From the NCBI RefSeq assembly GCF_000026105.1, contig NC_008027.1, positions 4,360,501-4,424,500 of the forward strand: DNA of 64,000 bases. The letters run 5' to 3'. The first letter of the stretch is position 1. Each line of letters starts with the position of its first letter. The position numbers and the translations under genes were made by a program. The notes below the pieces were generated by a model. That model was not told the origin of the DNA. It searched no databases and was given only the letters and a program-made list of their open reading frames with translations. Origin of the DNA: Pseudomonas entomophila L48. Lineage in GTDB: Bacteria > Pseudomonadota > Gammaproteobacteria > Pseudomonadales > Pseudomonadaceae. Below, in pieces: positions 16,875 through 26,194 of this stretch.

Positions 16875-18997
16875 GGCGCGGCGTCTTGCCGAGGACCATT
16901 GCCGGCCAACCGACCATTGACCAGGACCACCACGCGCTGGGCCGAACGTATGGTGTCTGGTCGATGGGCAACGATCACCCGCGTGATGTTCAACGTTTGC
17001 AGGGCCTGGTTCACCGCGTTCTCGCGCTGGATGTCCAGGTGACTGGTAGCTTCGTCGAGAAACAGCAACCGGGGTTTGCGATAGAGCGCACGCGCCAGCA
17101 GGATGCGTTGCTTCTGGCCGCCCGACAGTACCGTGCCCATGTCCCCAACCAAGGTGTTGTAGGCCATCGGCATGCGCACGATATCCTCATGCACTGCGGC
17201 CAGCCGGGCGCATTGCTCGACCCAGGCCTGGTCGACGTCACTGGCGAAGAAGCTGATGTTGTCGCCGATGGAACCGGCGAACAGCACGTCGTCCTGCAGC
17301 ACCGTGGCGCTGATACTTCGCAGCCGGTCGAGGTTGTTCGCGTCCACCGGTTCACCGTCGAGCAGCACCTGCCCCTCGACCGGTGGCAGGATGCCAAGCA
17401 TGACGTTGAGCAAGGTGGTCTTGCCACACCCGGACGGCCCGACAATGGCCAGCGATTCGCCCGGCTCGACGGTCAGCGACAAACCATCGAGCACCCAAGG
17501 CTCATGGTCTGAATAACGAAACCGCAATTGACGCACTTCCAGCCGCGGCACCGGACTATCCGGCGGCACATCCACCAACCCTCCCCGTCCCTCGGCCTGC
17601 TGCAGCACGATGTCTGCCAGACGCTCGCCGTGCAGGCGCAGCATCACCACATCCACCAGCTTGTCGATCAGGCCCGCCACCCGACCATTGAACTGGTCCT
17701 TGTAGGCATTGAAGGCAATCAGCATGCCGGCGCTGAACACCCCCTCGATCACCTGCCGGGCGCCCAGCCAGATCACCAGCAACGTCACCGTGCCGAACAG
17801 CAAACCGTTGAACGCGCGATAAAACAGTTGCAGTTTCTGCGGCCGCAGCCCGGCATTGATCTCGTCAACCAGCAAGCCCCCCCAGACGGTGGCGCGCTGC
17901 TCCTGGCGAGCAAACAGCTTGAGCGTGCGCACCCCGCGCATGGTTTCCAGGAAATAGCTCTGCTGCCGGGCGGCTCTCACCAGTTCTTCCTCGCTGGCCC
18001 GCCGCAATGGGCCGAACCAGGCCCAGCGCGCCAGCGCATAGAGCAGCATGGCGGCGACCGCGATCAAGGCCAGCGGCGGGCTGTAGAGAAACATCAAAGT
18101 CAGGGTGACCACCGTCATCACCCCATCGAGCAAGGCTTCGATGAACGACGTGGTCAGGGTGCGCTGGATCGCCTTGAGCGAGCCGAACCGCGAGACGATA
18201 TCGCCCAGGTGGCGGCGCTCGAAGTAGGCCACCGGCAAACGCACCAGGTGGTTGAACACATTGATCTGCCACTGGCTGCCGAGCAAGGTGCCGAGGTACA
18301 TCAGCGCCCAGGACCGCGCCAGCGACAGGGCCTGCTGGGCCACCAGCAACAGGCCGAAGCCGAGCGCCAGCACCGCCAGCAGGTCGCGGTCGGCACTGAC
18401 CAGTACCTTGTCGATCACCGTTTGCAGGAAGAACGGCGTGAGGATCATGCACACTTCCAGCGCCGCGCCCAACGCCAGCACATGCCCCAGCACCCCGCCA
18501 AAGCCCTGCACCCGGCCGAGCAAACGCCGCAGCGGCAACGGGGTCTTCGTCTCACCGAGCTGAAAATCGCTGTGCGGCCACAGTTCAAGGGCAACGCCGG
18601 TAAACGCCTCGGACACCGCCTGGCGGGTCAGCCGGCACACGCCACGCGCCGGGTCGTGCAGCGTCACCCAACGCGGGCCGACTTCCTTGAGCACCACGAA
18701 GTGGTTGAAGTTCCAATGCAGGATGCAGGGCAGCTTGAGTTGCTCCAGCGCCTCCAGCTCCAGGCGCAGGGGCCGGCTGGCCAGGCCCAGCTGCGCCCCC
18801 ATGGCCATCAACTGCTTGAGGGTCGCCCCCTTCATCGAGGGTGACAGTTTCTGACGCAGCGACGGCAGGTCGTGAACCTGCCCGTGGAAGGCCGCGATCA
18901 TCGCCAGGCAGGCCTGGCCACACTCGGCCGCCTCGACCTGGAGGATGACCGGCAGCTTGCGACCGACGCCGAAATTCAAGGATTGGGCAATGCTCAC
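16871..18997 (-). CDS. Peptidase-containing ABC transporter (PCAT) with C39 domain
   Basis: A 708-aa inner-membrane transporter and protease of the type that trims double-glycine leaders during export. The N-terminal C39 peptidase looks active: oxyanion Gln Q20 and nucleophile C26 in QVEAAECGQACLAM, His H99 in HWNFNHFVVL, Asp D115 in LHDPARG. Six helices follow at about 165-450. The nucleotide-binding domain has Walker A GPSGCGKTT, signature LSGGQKQR, Walker B LLFLDEATSHLD and H-loop VIVAHRPDT. The start is GTG at 18997, overlapping the HlyD-type stop by four bases. The expected substrate is the divergent 65-aa GG peptide. Confidence 0.95.
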   Translation of the reverse strand: MSIAQSLNFGVGRKLPVILQVEAAECGQACLAMIAAFHGQVHDLPSLRQKLSPSMKGATLKQLMAMGAQLGLASRPLRLELEALEQLKLPCILHWNFNHFVVLKEVGPRWVTLHDPARGVCRLTRQAVSEAFTGVALELWPHSDFQLGETKTPLPLRRLLGRVQGFGGVLGHVLALGAALEVCMILTPFFLQTVIDKVLVSADRDLLAVLALGFGLLLVAQQALSLARSWALMYLGTLLGSQWQINVFNHLVRLPVAYFERRHLGDIVSRFGSLKAIQRTLTTSFIEALLDGVMTVVTLTLMFLYSPPLALIAVAAMLLYALARWAWFGPLRRASEEELVRAARQQSYFLETMRGVRTLKLFARQEQRATVWGGLLVDEINAGLRPQKLQLFYRAFNGLLFGTVTLLVIWLGARQVIEGVFSAGMLIAFNAYKDQFNGRVAGLIDKLVDVVMLRLHGERLADIVLQQAEGRGGLVDVPPDSPVPRLEVRQLRFRYSDHEPWVLDGLSLTVEPGESLAIVGPSGCGKTTLLNVMLGILPPVEGQVLLDGEPVDANNLDRLRSISATVLQDDVLFAGSIGDNISFFASDVDQAWVEQCARLAAVHEDIVRMPMAYNTLVGDMGTVLSGGQKQRILLARALYRKPRLLFLDEATSHLDIQRENAVNQALQTLNITRVIVAHRPDTIRSAQRVVVLVNGRLAGNGPRQDAAP

Positions 18998-20250
18998 AGT
19001 CGTTTCCCTATGCCGCGCAGCGGTTCGAGCAGCCATTCATAGAGCGGCAGGTTTTCCAGCATGATGTCAGCGTCCAGTTGCATGCCCGAACGCAGGCGTT
19101 CCTCGCGCCCGCGGGCGAACAGGCTCTGGCGCTCCAGGGTGACCCGCACCCGGTACAACGGGCCCTGCTCGCGCAACGCTTCGGAGGCCGCGCCCACGGT
19201 CATGATTTCATCGGCGGGCAAGGCGCTGCGTGAAACCGAAGCCACCGTCCCCCGGGCCAGGCCGAAGTGCTGGTAGGGATAGGCCTGGTAACGCAGCATC
19301 ACGGCGTGGCCGGGGCGCACGAAACCGGCTGAGCGGCTGGGCACGTAGAGTTCGGCATAGAGTTGGCTGTTCTGCGGCACCAGGCTGAACAGGGGGCGGC
19401 TGACGTCGGCGCGGGCACCGTTGACCACGCCGATGGCGGTCACCTCCCCGGCGGCCGGGGCGGTGATGACGACCTGCCGCTTCACCTCGCTTTCCAGCAG
19501 ACTGCTCTGGCTCTCCAGCAATCGTCGGTCGAGATCCGCCAGTTGCTTGGTCTGGTTGAAGGGCAACTCGGCAAGCTCGGCACGCAGGGCCGCACTGTCA
19601 TTACGCAGGGCCAGCAACGAGCGGTTCAGCTCCTCGGCCCGCAGGCGAACTTCGAGCACCGCATCCTGCTTGTCTTGCAGCAGATCGCGGGAAACGAAGT
19701 CCTGGCGTTGCAGTTCCGTGTAACGCTCTGCGATGCCCTGGGCCAGGGCCAGCCGCTGGCTGGTCAGGGCGATCTGCGCGACGACCTTGTCCTGCTCGCC
19801 CTGCAACATCGCCAGGCGCCGCTGCTTGCCCTCGCGCTCCTGCTGGTGCAGCACCTTGGTTTCGACGATTTCATCGGCCAGGCTGCTGTTGCGGCGCTGG
19901 ATCAGGCGGCTGATGGCGACCTGGTTCGCATCGGCATCGCCGTTGTGGGTGTCGCTGACCAAGGTCAGCAATGCTGCCCCCGCCTGTACCTGCTGGCCCT
20001 CGCTGACGGCAAGGTCCTGGACCACGCCAACCTGAGGGGCGAATACTTTGACCAGCCCCCCTTCAGGTACCAATACACCCGTGACAGCCTCGCGGCGGGT
20101 GTAGCTTGCAAGGCTGAGGAACAGCGCCAGCAAGATGCAGAACAGCACCGCGCCGGCACCCGCCAAACGCAACGACGGCGGCGAGACCAGCACCACGTTG
20201 CCCAGCTCCTTGTCCCTGCCTGCGTGCAGCGCTTCCTTTCGAAATAGCAT
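18994..20250 (-). CDS. HlyD/CvaA-type periplasmic adaptor
   Basis: A 418-aa membrane fusion protein linking the C39 ABC transporter to the TolC-type channel. A single inner-membrane helix is at residues 28-50 (AGAGAVLFCILLALFLSLASY). The family segment RREAVTGVLVPEGGLVKVFAPQ and the lipoyl half VVQDLAVSEGQQVQAGAALL come next. A long coiled coil covers about 115-245, followed by the second lipoyl half (VITAPAAGEVTAIGVVNG) and a beta-barrel domain. The start ATG follows a TCAGGGA site. It is the first gene of the exporter run and is divergent from the GG-leader peptide gene. Confidence 0.93.
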   Translation of the reverse strand: MLFRKEALHAGRDKELGNVVLVSPPSLRLAGAGAVLFCILLALFLSLASYTRREAVTGVLVPEGGLVKVFAPQVGVVQDLAVSEGQQVQAGAALLTLVSDTHNGDADANQVAISRLIQRRNSSLADEIVETKVLHQQEREGKQRRLAMLQGEQDKVVAQIALTSQRLALAQGIAERYTELQRQDFVSRDLLQDKQDAVLEVRLRAEELNRSLLALRNDSAALRAELAELPFNQTKQLADLDRRLLESQSSLLESEVKRQVVITAPAAGEVTAIGVVNGARADVSRPLFSLVPQNSQLYAELYVPSRSAGFVRPGHAVMLRYQAYPYQHFGLARGTVASVSRSALPADEIMTVGAASEALREQGPLYRVRVTLERQSLFARGREERLRSGMQLDADIMLENLPLYEWLLEPLRGIGKRL

Positions 20251-20501
20251 TCCCTGACCACGATTCCGGCAAACCTGTACGGCCAGCCTAAACAGGCAGA
20301 AACCCATCGGCACTAGTACAGGTGGACTATTGCGCGAAGCTCATGGAGATCGGTTGGAGGGCGCCACGACAGTGGCATCGCGACATTAGGTCACCCGTGC
20401 TATTGCCGGAAACGGGCGGGACGGGAAAGTATTCCGCCATGCCCTGGACCTCAGGGCGTGCCTCAGACGGAACAACATCAACGAGAAAGAGGAAGCTCTC
20501 A

Positions 20502-20699
20502 ATGAACACCGAACAAGAAAACCTCCGCACCCTAAGCACCGAAGAACTGGACCAGGTCAGCGGCGGCTTCTCGGTCGAGGCCTTTGGCTACCATGTCGGC
20601 GCCGACGTCGTGAACTATGGCCAGGGCGACATCCTGCATGTCAGCTGGGGCTCGGGCGGCTCCTACAACTTCAAGGAGTTCCAACTGTGCGCGCAGTGA
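20502..20699 (+). CDS. Small double-glycine leader peptide (bacteriocin/microcin-like precursor)
   Basis: A 65-aa precursor. The leader MNTEQENLRTLSTEELDQVSGG (22 aa, written here as two parts: MNTEQENLRT and LSTEELDQVSGG) fits the C39 recognition pattern: hydrophobic L11, L16 and V19 spaced along an acidic helix, ending in GG. Predicted cleavage after G22 leaves a 43-aa core starting FSVEAFGYHV. The core is rich in glycine (8 residues) with three tyrosines, one tryptophan and a single cysteine (C41 of the core) three residues from the end. A strong GAGGAAG ribosome site precedes the ATG. No homologue or immunity gene is recognised. The divergent exporter makes it the likely cargo. Antibacterial activity is inferred. 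Confidence 0.85.
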   Translation: MNTEQENLRTLSTEELDQVSGGFSVEAFGYHVGADVVNYGQGDILHVSWGSGGSYNFKEFQLCAQ

Positions 20700-20776
20700 C
20701 TGGCCGCCTTCGGACATTCGCCTGAAACGCCATCGCCAGAGGCTCGACAGCCTTGGGCGGGCTGGACGGTGAAAAC

Positions 20777-20813
20777 GAAAAACCCCGCTCCATTGCTGGA
20801 AGCGGGGTTTTTC
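20777..20813. terminator. Bidirectional rho-independent terminator
   Basis: GAAAAACCCCGCT at 20777-20789 pairs with AGCGGGGTTTTTC at 20801-20813, giving A- and T-runs on both flanks. It can end the peptide transcript from the left and the tRNA-Lys transcript from the right. Confidence 0.9.
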
Positions 20814-20823
20814 ATACTGCATA

Positions 20824-20899
20824 TGGTGGGTCGTGTAGGATTCGAACCTACGACCAATTGGTTAAAAGCCAACTGCTCTACCAACTGAGCTAACGACCC
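20824..20899 (-). tRNA. tRNA-Lys (anticodon UUU)
   Basis: A 76-nt gene on the minus strand. It reads GGGTCGTTAGCTCAGTTGGT at its 5' end, has the anticodon loop CTTTTAA, the T-arm GGTTCGAATCC, and an encoded CCA end. The acceptor stem GGGTCGT/ACGACCC pairs fully. It charges lysine at AAA/AAG codons. Confidence 0.97.
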
Positions 20900-20913
20900 G
20901 TTGGATGGCGCGT

Positions 20914-20941
20914 ATATTACTGATTTCTCAGAGGAAATCAA
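20914..20941 (-). promoter_or_regulatory. Sigma-70 promoter of tRNA-Lys
   Basis: On the minus strand, TTGATT (-35, 20941-20936) and TAATAT (-10, 20919-20914) are separated by 16 bases. The start would fall close to the mature 5' end of the tRNA. Confidence 0.65.
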
Positions 20942-20959
20942 CACCCCATCAGAAATTTT

Positions 20960-21634
20960 TCAAAAATACCGGGTCGGGTCCTCTACACCGGCAGCCTTGA
21001 AGCCATCGGCACGCAGGCGGCAACTGTCGCACTTGCCACAGGCACGCCCCTCGTCATCGGCCTGGTAGCAGGACACGGTCAGGCTGTAATCCACGCCCTG
21101 GGCGATACCGGCCTGGACGATCTGGGCCTTGCTCAAGTTCTGCAAGGGCGCCTGGATACGGAAGCCCTGCCCCTCGACACCGGCCTTGGTCGCGAGGTTG
21201 GCCATGCGCTCGAAAGCCTCGACGAACTCAGGGCGGCAGTCCGGGTAGCCGGAGTAGTCGACCGCGTTGACGCCGATGAAGATGTCGCGAGCTTCAAGCA
21301 CTTCGGCCCAGCCCAACGCCAGCGAAAGAAACACGGTATTGCGCGCTGGCACGTAAGTCACCGGAATGCCCTCACCCGGCGCCTCAGGCACATCGATGCT
21401 GTTGTCGGTCAGGGCCGAGCCACCGATGCCGTTGAGGTTCAAGCCGATCACCTTGTGCTCGACAACGCCCAAGTCGCGGGCGACCCGAGCCGCGGCATCG
21501 AGCTCGGCGCGATGTCGCTGGCCGTAGTCGAAGCTCATGGTGTAGCAGGCATAGCCTTCGGCCTTGGCCATGGCCACCACGGTGGCCGAGTCCAGGCCGC
21601 CGGAAAGCAGGATTACCGCGCGTTTGTCAGTCAT
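20960..21634 (-). CDS. queC: 7-cyano-7-deazaguanine synthase
   Basis: A 224-aa cytoplasmic enzyme that converts 7-carboxy-7-deazaguanine to preQ0 with ATP and ammonia, for queuosine in tRNA. The PP-loop motif [10 protein letters not shown] is at residues 10-19. The zinc-binding cysteines are in [19 protein letters not shown] near the C-terminus. It lies 10 bases downstream of queE on the same strand, forming a queuosine pair. Confidence 0.97.
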
Positions 21635-21644
21635 GTCTTTTCTC

Positions 21645-22292
21645 TCAGCGTCCAGGTTCGTCGTTCCACAGCAGCTTGTGCAGCTGCAACTGGAAACGCA
21701 CGGGCAGGTTGTCGGCGACGATCCAGTCGGCCAGGTCGGTGGCGCTCACCTGATGGTGGCTGGGCGAGAACAGCACTTCGCCCGCTCGCTCGGCCAGGTT
21801 GAACTGAATCAGCTTGGAGACCGCCCAGTCGTAGTCCTCGCGGGAACAGATGACGAACTTGACCTGGTCGTTGCGGGTCAGCAGTTCGATGTTCTCGTAG
21901 CGGTTGCGGTGCGATTCCTCGGAGCCCGGGGTCTTGAGGTCGACCACGCGGCTGACCCGGGTATCGGTGCCGGCGATGTCGAGGGCGCCGCTGGTTTCCA
22001 GCGACACCTCGTAGCCCGCGTCGCACAGGCGCTGCAACAGCGGCAAGGCGTTGGGCTGGGCCAGCGGCTCGCCCCCGGTGACACAGACGTAGCGCGGCTT
22101 GAAGCCGGCCACCTGCTCGAGGATCGAATCGAGAGTGCGCACAGTGCCGCCACTGAAGGCGTAGGCGCTGTCGCAGTACTGACAACGCAGGGGGCAACCG
22201 GTGAGGCGCACGAATACCGTGGGCAGCCCAGCCGTTCGCGTTTCACCCTGCAACGAGTAAAAGACTTCGGTGATGCGTAATGTGTCTTGCAT
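21645..22292 (-). CDS. queE: 7-carboxy-7-deazaguanine synthase (radical SAM)
   Basis: A 215-aa radical SAM enzyme that contracts the ring of carboxytetrahydropterin to the 7-deazaguanine core. The CX3CX2C cluster motif is [12 protein letters not shown] near residues 32-43, preceded by [10 protein letters not shown], and TGGEPLAQ follows near 78. The ATG at 22292 was preferred over an in-frame GTG nine bases upstream. It is the first gene of a queE-queC pair, downstream of cpoB and its terminator. Confidence 0.95.
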
Positions 22293-22410
22293 GATCGCCA
22301 CGGGCGTGACAGCTGAACAGGCTGTCCGCCTCCGTCAGGCACTGTCGCGGACTCGACATAGCGTTATCCGCGACAGCGTGTTTACAAAAAATGGGGTACG
22401 GATTCTAACG

Positions 22411-22440
22411 AAAAAACCCGCGACAGGCGCGGGTTTCTTT
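22411..22440 (-). terminator. Terminator of the tol-pal-cpoB transcript
   Basis: Stem AAACCCGCG/CGCGGGTTT (22414-22422 with 22428-22436), followed on the minus strand by a T-run from the AAAAAA at 22411-22416. It lies 12 bases after the cpoB stop. Confidence 0.88.
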
Positions 22441-22452
22441 CAAATGCACTGC

Positions 22453-23262
22453 TTAGAGCTTCTGCAGGTCGCGTTGCGCCAGTTGCGCGGCGGAAGTGCC
22501 GGGGTACTGGGTGATGACCTGTTGCAGGATGCCCTTGACCTTGTCGGTGTGGCCCATGCGGCGCTCGACGTCGGCCAACTTGTAGAGCGAATCCGGCACC
22601 TTGCTGTGCTGCGGGTACAGTTGACTGACCTTGGCAAAGGCCTGGCCGGCACCCTGCAGGTCGCCCTTGGCAAGGTTGACTTCGCCAAGCCAGTACTGGG
22701 CGTTGCCGGCGTACTGGCTGTTGGGGTACTTGCGCAGGAAGGCAGCGAAGGCCTGGCTGGCCTTGTCGAAGTCCTTCTGCTTGATCAGGTCGAAAGCAGC
22801 TTCATAGAACAGCTTCTCTTTCGCCGGATCGCCCGGCTCGCCACTAGCGGCCGGTGGCTGCGCGGCACTTGCGCCGGCAGCGGCACCCGTGGCGGCGTTG
22901 ACGGCCCCACCAGTGGAAGAATTGTCTGGAGTCGCGGCAGGTGCGGCACCGCTGCTGATGCGGCGGTCGAGATCCTGGTAGCGCTCGAGGTTTTCCTGCT
23001 TCATGCGCGACACATCGTTTTGCAGCTCTTCGATGATGCCTTGCTGGCGGGAAAGTTGGTCCTGCATCTGTTGCAGCTGCATGAACAGCTGGCCGTTTGC
23101 AGAAGCAGGGGCCGAAGCCCCTGCCCCGGCATAGGCGCCGCTCGTGCCATAACCCGCAGGTGGATAGCCACCCGCGTTGTCATCTACTACGGGAACTGCA
23201 GCCCACGCCGAGAAGGGCAGGCTGAGTGCGAGGACGGTCAAAGCACGACGGCACATACGCAT
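22453..23262 (-). CDS. cpoB: Cell division coordinator CpoB (YbgF)
   Basis: A 269-aa periplasmic protein with a signal peptide at 1-21 (ALTVLALSLPFSAWA). A coiled-coil trimerisation segment lies around 55-95 (LFMQLQQMQDQLSRQQGII). A low-complexity Ala/Pro/Gly linker covers 105-140, and tetratricopeptide repeats follow to the end (AFLRKYPNSQYAGNAQYWLGE). In E. coli CpoB joins the Tol complex with penicillin-binding protein 1B at the division site. It is the last gene of the Tol-Pal run, 6 bases after pal. Confidence 0.95.
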   Translation of the reverse strand: MRMCRRALTVLALSLPFSAWAAVPVVDDNAGGYPPAGYGTSGAYAGAGASAPASANGQLFMQLQQMQDQLSRQQGIIEELQNDVSRMKQENLERYQDLDRRISSGAAPAATPDNSSTGGAVNAATGAAAGASAAQPPAASGEPGDPAKEKLFYEAAFDLIKQKDFDKASQAFAAFLRKYPNSQYAGNAQYWLGEVNLAKGDLQGAGQAFAKVSQLYPQHSKVPDSLYKLADVERRMGHTDKVKGILQQVITQYPGTSAAQLAQRDLQKL

Positions 23263-23268
23263 AAGAAC

Positions 23269-23766
23269 TTACTTACGCAGTTCTACGCGACGGTTTTGAG
23301 CCCAGGACTGCTCGTCGTTACCGGTAGCAACTGGACGCTCTTCGCCGTAGGAAACCAGTTCCAGCTGAGCAGGGGAAACGCCCTGCAGAACCAGGTAGCG
23401 TTGAACGGCCTTGGCACGACGCTCACCCAGAGCCATGTTGTACTCGCGGGTGCCGCGCTCGTCGGTGTTGCCTTCCAGAACAACGCGGTTGCCGTTGGAC
23501 TTCAGGTCCTTGGCGTGAACGTCCAGGGAGCGCATGGCTTCTGGCTTCAGGTCCGAGCTGTCGTATTCGAAGTAGAAGGTGGTGATTGCGCGCAGGGCGG
23601 CTTCTTCGCTCAGGGAACCGTCAACAGCGCCAGTGTTGGCACCGTAGCCAGCGTTCGGATCAACAGCGCCTTCACCAGCGTTGTCACCGCCTTTCGAGGA
23701 GCAACCTACAGCTACAGCCATGGCCAGAGCCAGCGCAGCGAATTTACCAAACTTCAGCATTTCCAT
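23269..23766 (-). CDS. pal: Peptidoglycan-associated lipoprotein Pal/OprL
   Basis: A 165-aa outer-membrane lipoprotein. The lipobox is AVAVGCSS (Cys at residue 22). An acidic/Gly linker runs to about residue 55. The OmpA-like domain with peptidoglycan contacts [22 protein letters not shown] and GERRAKAV follows. With TolB it forms the outer-membrane arm of the Tol-Pal system, which draws the outer membrane inward at division. The sequence matches what I know as OprL of Pseudomonas. Confidence 0.98.
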   Translation of the reverse strand: MEMLKFGKFAALALAMAVAVGCSSKGGDNAGEGAVDPNAGYGANTGAVDGSLSEEAALRAITTFYFEYDSSDLKPEAMRSLDVHAKDLKSNGNRVVLEGNTDERGTREYNMALGERRAKAVQRYLVLQGVSPAQLELVSYGEERPVATGNDEQSWAQNRRVELRK

Positions 23767-23819
23767 CGTGAAACTCCTAATGAAACCCCAGTGTGTTAAG
23801 CAAAAGTATTACGCCGCAA

Positions 23820-25121
23820 TCAGTTCAGGTAAGGGGACCAGGACGGTTCTCTGACTTCACCTTGAGCGGTAGGAAGTGGGAGCCTCACGCGGCCATTAAG
23901 CGACACGAGCATCAAGACTCCCCGGCCCTGCTGGCGGGTGGCGTAGATTAGCATGGTGCCGTTTGGCGCAACAGTGGGAGACTCATCAAGACTGGTTTCG
24001 GTGAGAATCTTTACACTTCCGCGTTGCAAGTCCTGGGCCGCCACCTTGAAGTTGGTGAAGCCCTGCTGGCGATGGATCATCACCAGGGTCTTTTCATCCG
24101 CCGACAGTTTCGGGTTGGCGTTGTAGTTACCGACGAAAGTTACGCGCTCAGCACCGCCGCCACCAACCGACTGCTTGTAGATCTGCGGCTTGCCGCCACG
24201 GTCGGAAGTGAAGTACAGGGTGTTGCCATCCTTGCCCCAGAACGGCTCGGTGTTGATGCCCGGGCCGGCAGTGACACGGGTGATCTGGCGCGAAGCCACG
24301 TTCATCACGTAGATGTCCGGGTTACCGTCCTTCGACAGCACGAACGCCAGGCGAGTACCGTCCGGCGACCAGGCAGGGGCGCCGTTCAGGCCTTCGAAGT
24401 TGGTGATCTGCTCGCGACGACCGGTGTCGATGTGCTGGATGAAGATGCGTGGACGCTTCTGCTCGAACGAAACATAGGCGATCCGCTTGCCATCCGGCGC
24501 GAAGCGCGGCGACAGGATCGGCTCACGCGACTGCAACAGGGTCACTGCACGGGCACCGTCGTAGTCCGAACGCTGCAGGGTGTAGCGGGTGTTGTTGGTC
24601 GAGAAACGCTCGGCGGTCACATAAAGCATTCGGGTGGAGAAAGCACCCTTGATGCCGGTGAGTTTCTCGAACGACTGGTCGGCGATGTAGTGAGCCATGT
24701 CGCGCAACTGATCGACGCCACCTGCGACGCTACCGGTCAGTACTTGCTGTTCGGTGGCGACGTTGAACAGGGCGTAGCTCACCTGCAGGCGGCCACCGGA
24801 TGGCACGATGCTGCCGACCATCACGTACTGCGCGCCCAGCGCTTTCCAGTCGCGGAAGATCACTTCGCTGGCCTGGGTCGGCAGGCTGATCATGTTCTGC
24901 CGCGGGATCGGCCCGTAGTAACCGGAGTTACGCAGGTCGTTGCTGATGATGTCAGCCATGTCTTCCGGCAGCACGCTGCCGCCCTGCACACCAAACGGCA
25001 CTACCGCGATGGGGGTGGCCCGGTCGCTACCGCTGGTGACCAGGATGTTCTTTTCCTCTGCCATGGCCATGCCTGCCACGCAGCAGAGCAAGACCAGGAG
25101 TCCTCTCAGACGTTTAATCAC
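23820..25121 (-). CDS. tolB: Tol-Pal translocation protein TolB
   Basis: A 433-aa periplasmic protein with a signal peptide at 1-21 ([15 protein letters not shown]). The N-terminal domain (about 30-170, including PIAVVPFG and [11 protein letters not shown]) precedes a six-bladed beta-propeller. The blades are visible as repeats such as [53 protein letters not shown] and [16 protein letters not shown]. It binds Pal and TolA. Its start overlaps the tolA stop (ATGA). Confidence 0.98.
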   Translation of the reverse strand: MIKRLRGLLVLLCCVAGMAMAEEKNILVTSGSDRATPIAVVPFGVQGGSVLPEDMADIISNDLRNSGYYGPIPRQNMISLPTQASEVIFRDWKALGAQYVMVGSIVPSGGRLQVSYALFNVATEQQVLTGSVAGGVDQLRDMAHYIADQSFEKLTGIKGAFSTRMLYVTAERFSTNNTRYTLQRSDYDGARAVTLLQSREPILSPRFAPDGKRIAYVSFEQKRPRIFIQHIDTGRREQITNFEGLNGAPAWSPDGTRLAFVLSKDGNPDIYVMNVASRQITRVTAGPGINTEPFWGKDGNTLYFTSDRGGKPQIYKQSVGGGGAERVTFVGNYNANPKLSADEKTLVMIHRQQGFTNFKVAAQDLQRGSVKILTETSLDESPTVAPNGTMLIYATRQQGRGVLMLVSLNGRVRLPLPTAQGEVREPSWSPYLN

Positions 25122-26194
25122 AACGCTAGATCCTCAGGTGTAAATGTCATCTTGAATGAACGATACGGATTGAAATCGCTCGGCTTCAAGCCCTGCATCT
25201 CGGTCAACCGACCAATGTTCTTCACCGCGGCCACGGCCGAGCTGTCGAACGGGCCGTCGCCACTGGACTTGGCCACGCTCACATTGGTGACGGTGCCGTC
25301 CGGCAACATGTTGATCTGCAGAACTACCGTCATGCCCTTGCGCGCAGATGGCGGACGCGCCCAGCCCTCGGCCGCGCGCATGCGGATCAGGTCGTCGAAG
25401 TCGCCGGCCACCTGGTCACCCTGCTCGTCGGCCAGCGCCTGCTGCCGCTCGGTGGTGTCGGACAACAGCTCGGCCAGGGCCTGGGCTTTCTTGTCTTCCG
25501 CCGCCTTGCGGGCCGCTTCCTGTGCCTTTTTCTTCTGGGCGTCTGCAGCGGCCTTTTTCTTGGCCTCTTCAGCTGCCTTTTTCTTCGCTTCCTCGGCTGC
25601 CGCTTTCTTCTTGGCGTCCTCGGCGGCTTTTTTCTTCGCGTCTTCGGCGGCTTTCTTCTTCGCCTCTTCCGCAGCCTCTTTCTTGGCTTCCTCTTCGGCC
25701 TGTTTCTTGGCCTCTTCCTCAGCCTTCTTCTTGGCGATGTCGGCCTGCTGCTTTTCAGCTGCCTTCTTCGCTTCTTCGGCTTTCTTCGCCTCGGCGGCTT
25801 TCTTCTGTTCGGTAGCCTTGGCGGCTTCCTCAGCTTTCTTCGCTTCGGCGGCCTCGCGGGCTTCCTCAGCTTTTTGAGCGGCGTCGGCTTTCTTTTGTTC
25901 CGCGGCCTTCACGGCCTCCTGCTCGATCTTCTTCTGCTCCAGCTGCTCGACCTCGGTCTGGCGCGAAGCGGTTTTCTTCGCTTCCCCGGCAATCTTCTGA
26001 TTGGTCTGGGTGGTCGCCTGGCTCTTCGACTTGAGCTGATAGAGCGTGGCCTGGACGATAGGCTTGGAAGGCGGCAGCTCGGGCGTCATGGCAAAGCTGA
26101 CGAACAGCATGCCGAACACCAGCACGTGCAGGCCAATGGCCCAGACACTGGGCCAGAAGTAGCTTTCCGAGGCGGATGGCTCTCGCTGCTGCAT
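25118..26194 (-). CDS. tolA: Tol-Pal system protein TolA
   Basis: A 358-aa protein anchored by one helix at about residues 13-34 ([20 protein letters not shown]). A long periplasmic helical rod at about 70-245 is made of Ala, Lys and Glu repeats ([20 protein letters not shown] units). The globular C-terminal domain begins near 265. TolA uses TolQR energy to pull on TolB-Pal and is the route of entry for group A colicins and filamentous phage. The repeat rod makes the DNA highly periodic (GCCTTCTTC-like runs on the plus strand). Confidence 0.97.
   Translation of the reverse strand: MQQREPSASESYFWPSVWAIGLHVLVFGMLFVSFAMTPELPPSKPIVQATLYQLKSKSQATTQTNQKIAGEAKKTASRQTEVEQLEQKKIEQEAVKAAEQKKADAAQKAEEAREAAEAKKAEEAAKATEQKKAAEAKKAEEAKKAAEKQQADIAKKKAEEEAKKQAEEEAKKEAAEEAKKKAAEDAKKKAAEDAKKKAAAEEAKKKAAEEAKKKAAADAQKKKAQEAARKAAEDKKAQALAELLSDTTERQQALADEQGDQVAGDFDDLIRMRAAEGWARPPSARKGMTVVLQINMLPDGTVTNVSVAKSSGDGPFDSSAVAAVKNIGRLTEMQGLKPSDFNPYRSFKMTFTPEDLAL

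Noticed and set aside
14481..20699. Calling the peptide a glycocin
   Set aside because: The core has one cysteine, not the set of disulfide cysteines of known glycocins, and the GT2 lies at the far end of the cluster. Kept only as a hypothesis.
20824..20899. tRNA-Lys as attachment site of an integrated island holding the peptide exporter
   Set aside because: No integrase and no second copy of the tRNA 3' end was seen on the far side of the cluster, so insertion by site-specific recombination is not supported.
24024..25877. 617-codon plus-strand open frame opposite tolB and tolA
   Set aside because: It is the mirror of the Ala/Lys/Glu repeats of TolA and of the TolB propeller. Its protein is low-complexity Phe/Ser/Ala and has no ribosome site.
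25500..25980. Periodic repeats resembling a tandem or CRISPR-like array
   Set aside because: They are codon-level repeats of the TolA coiled coil. There are no unique spacers and no cas genes.
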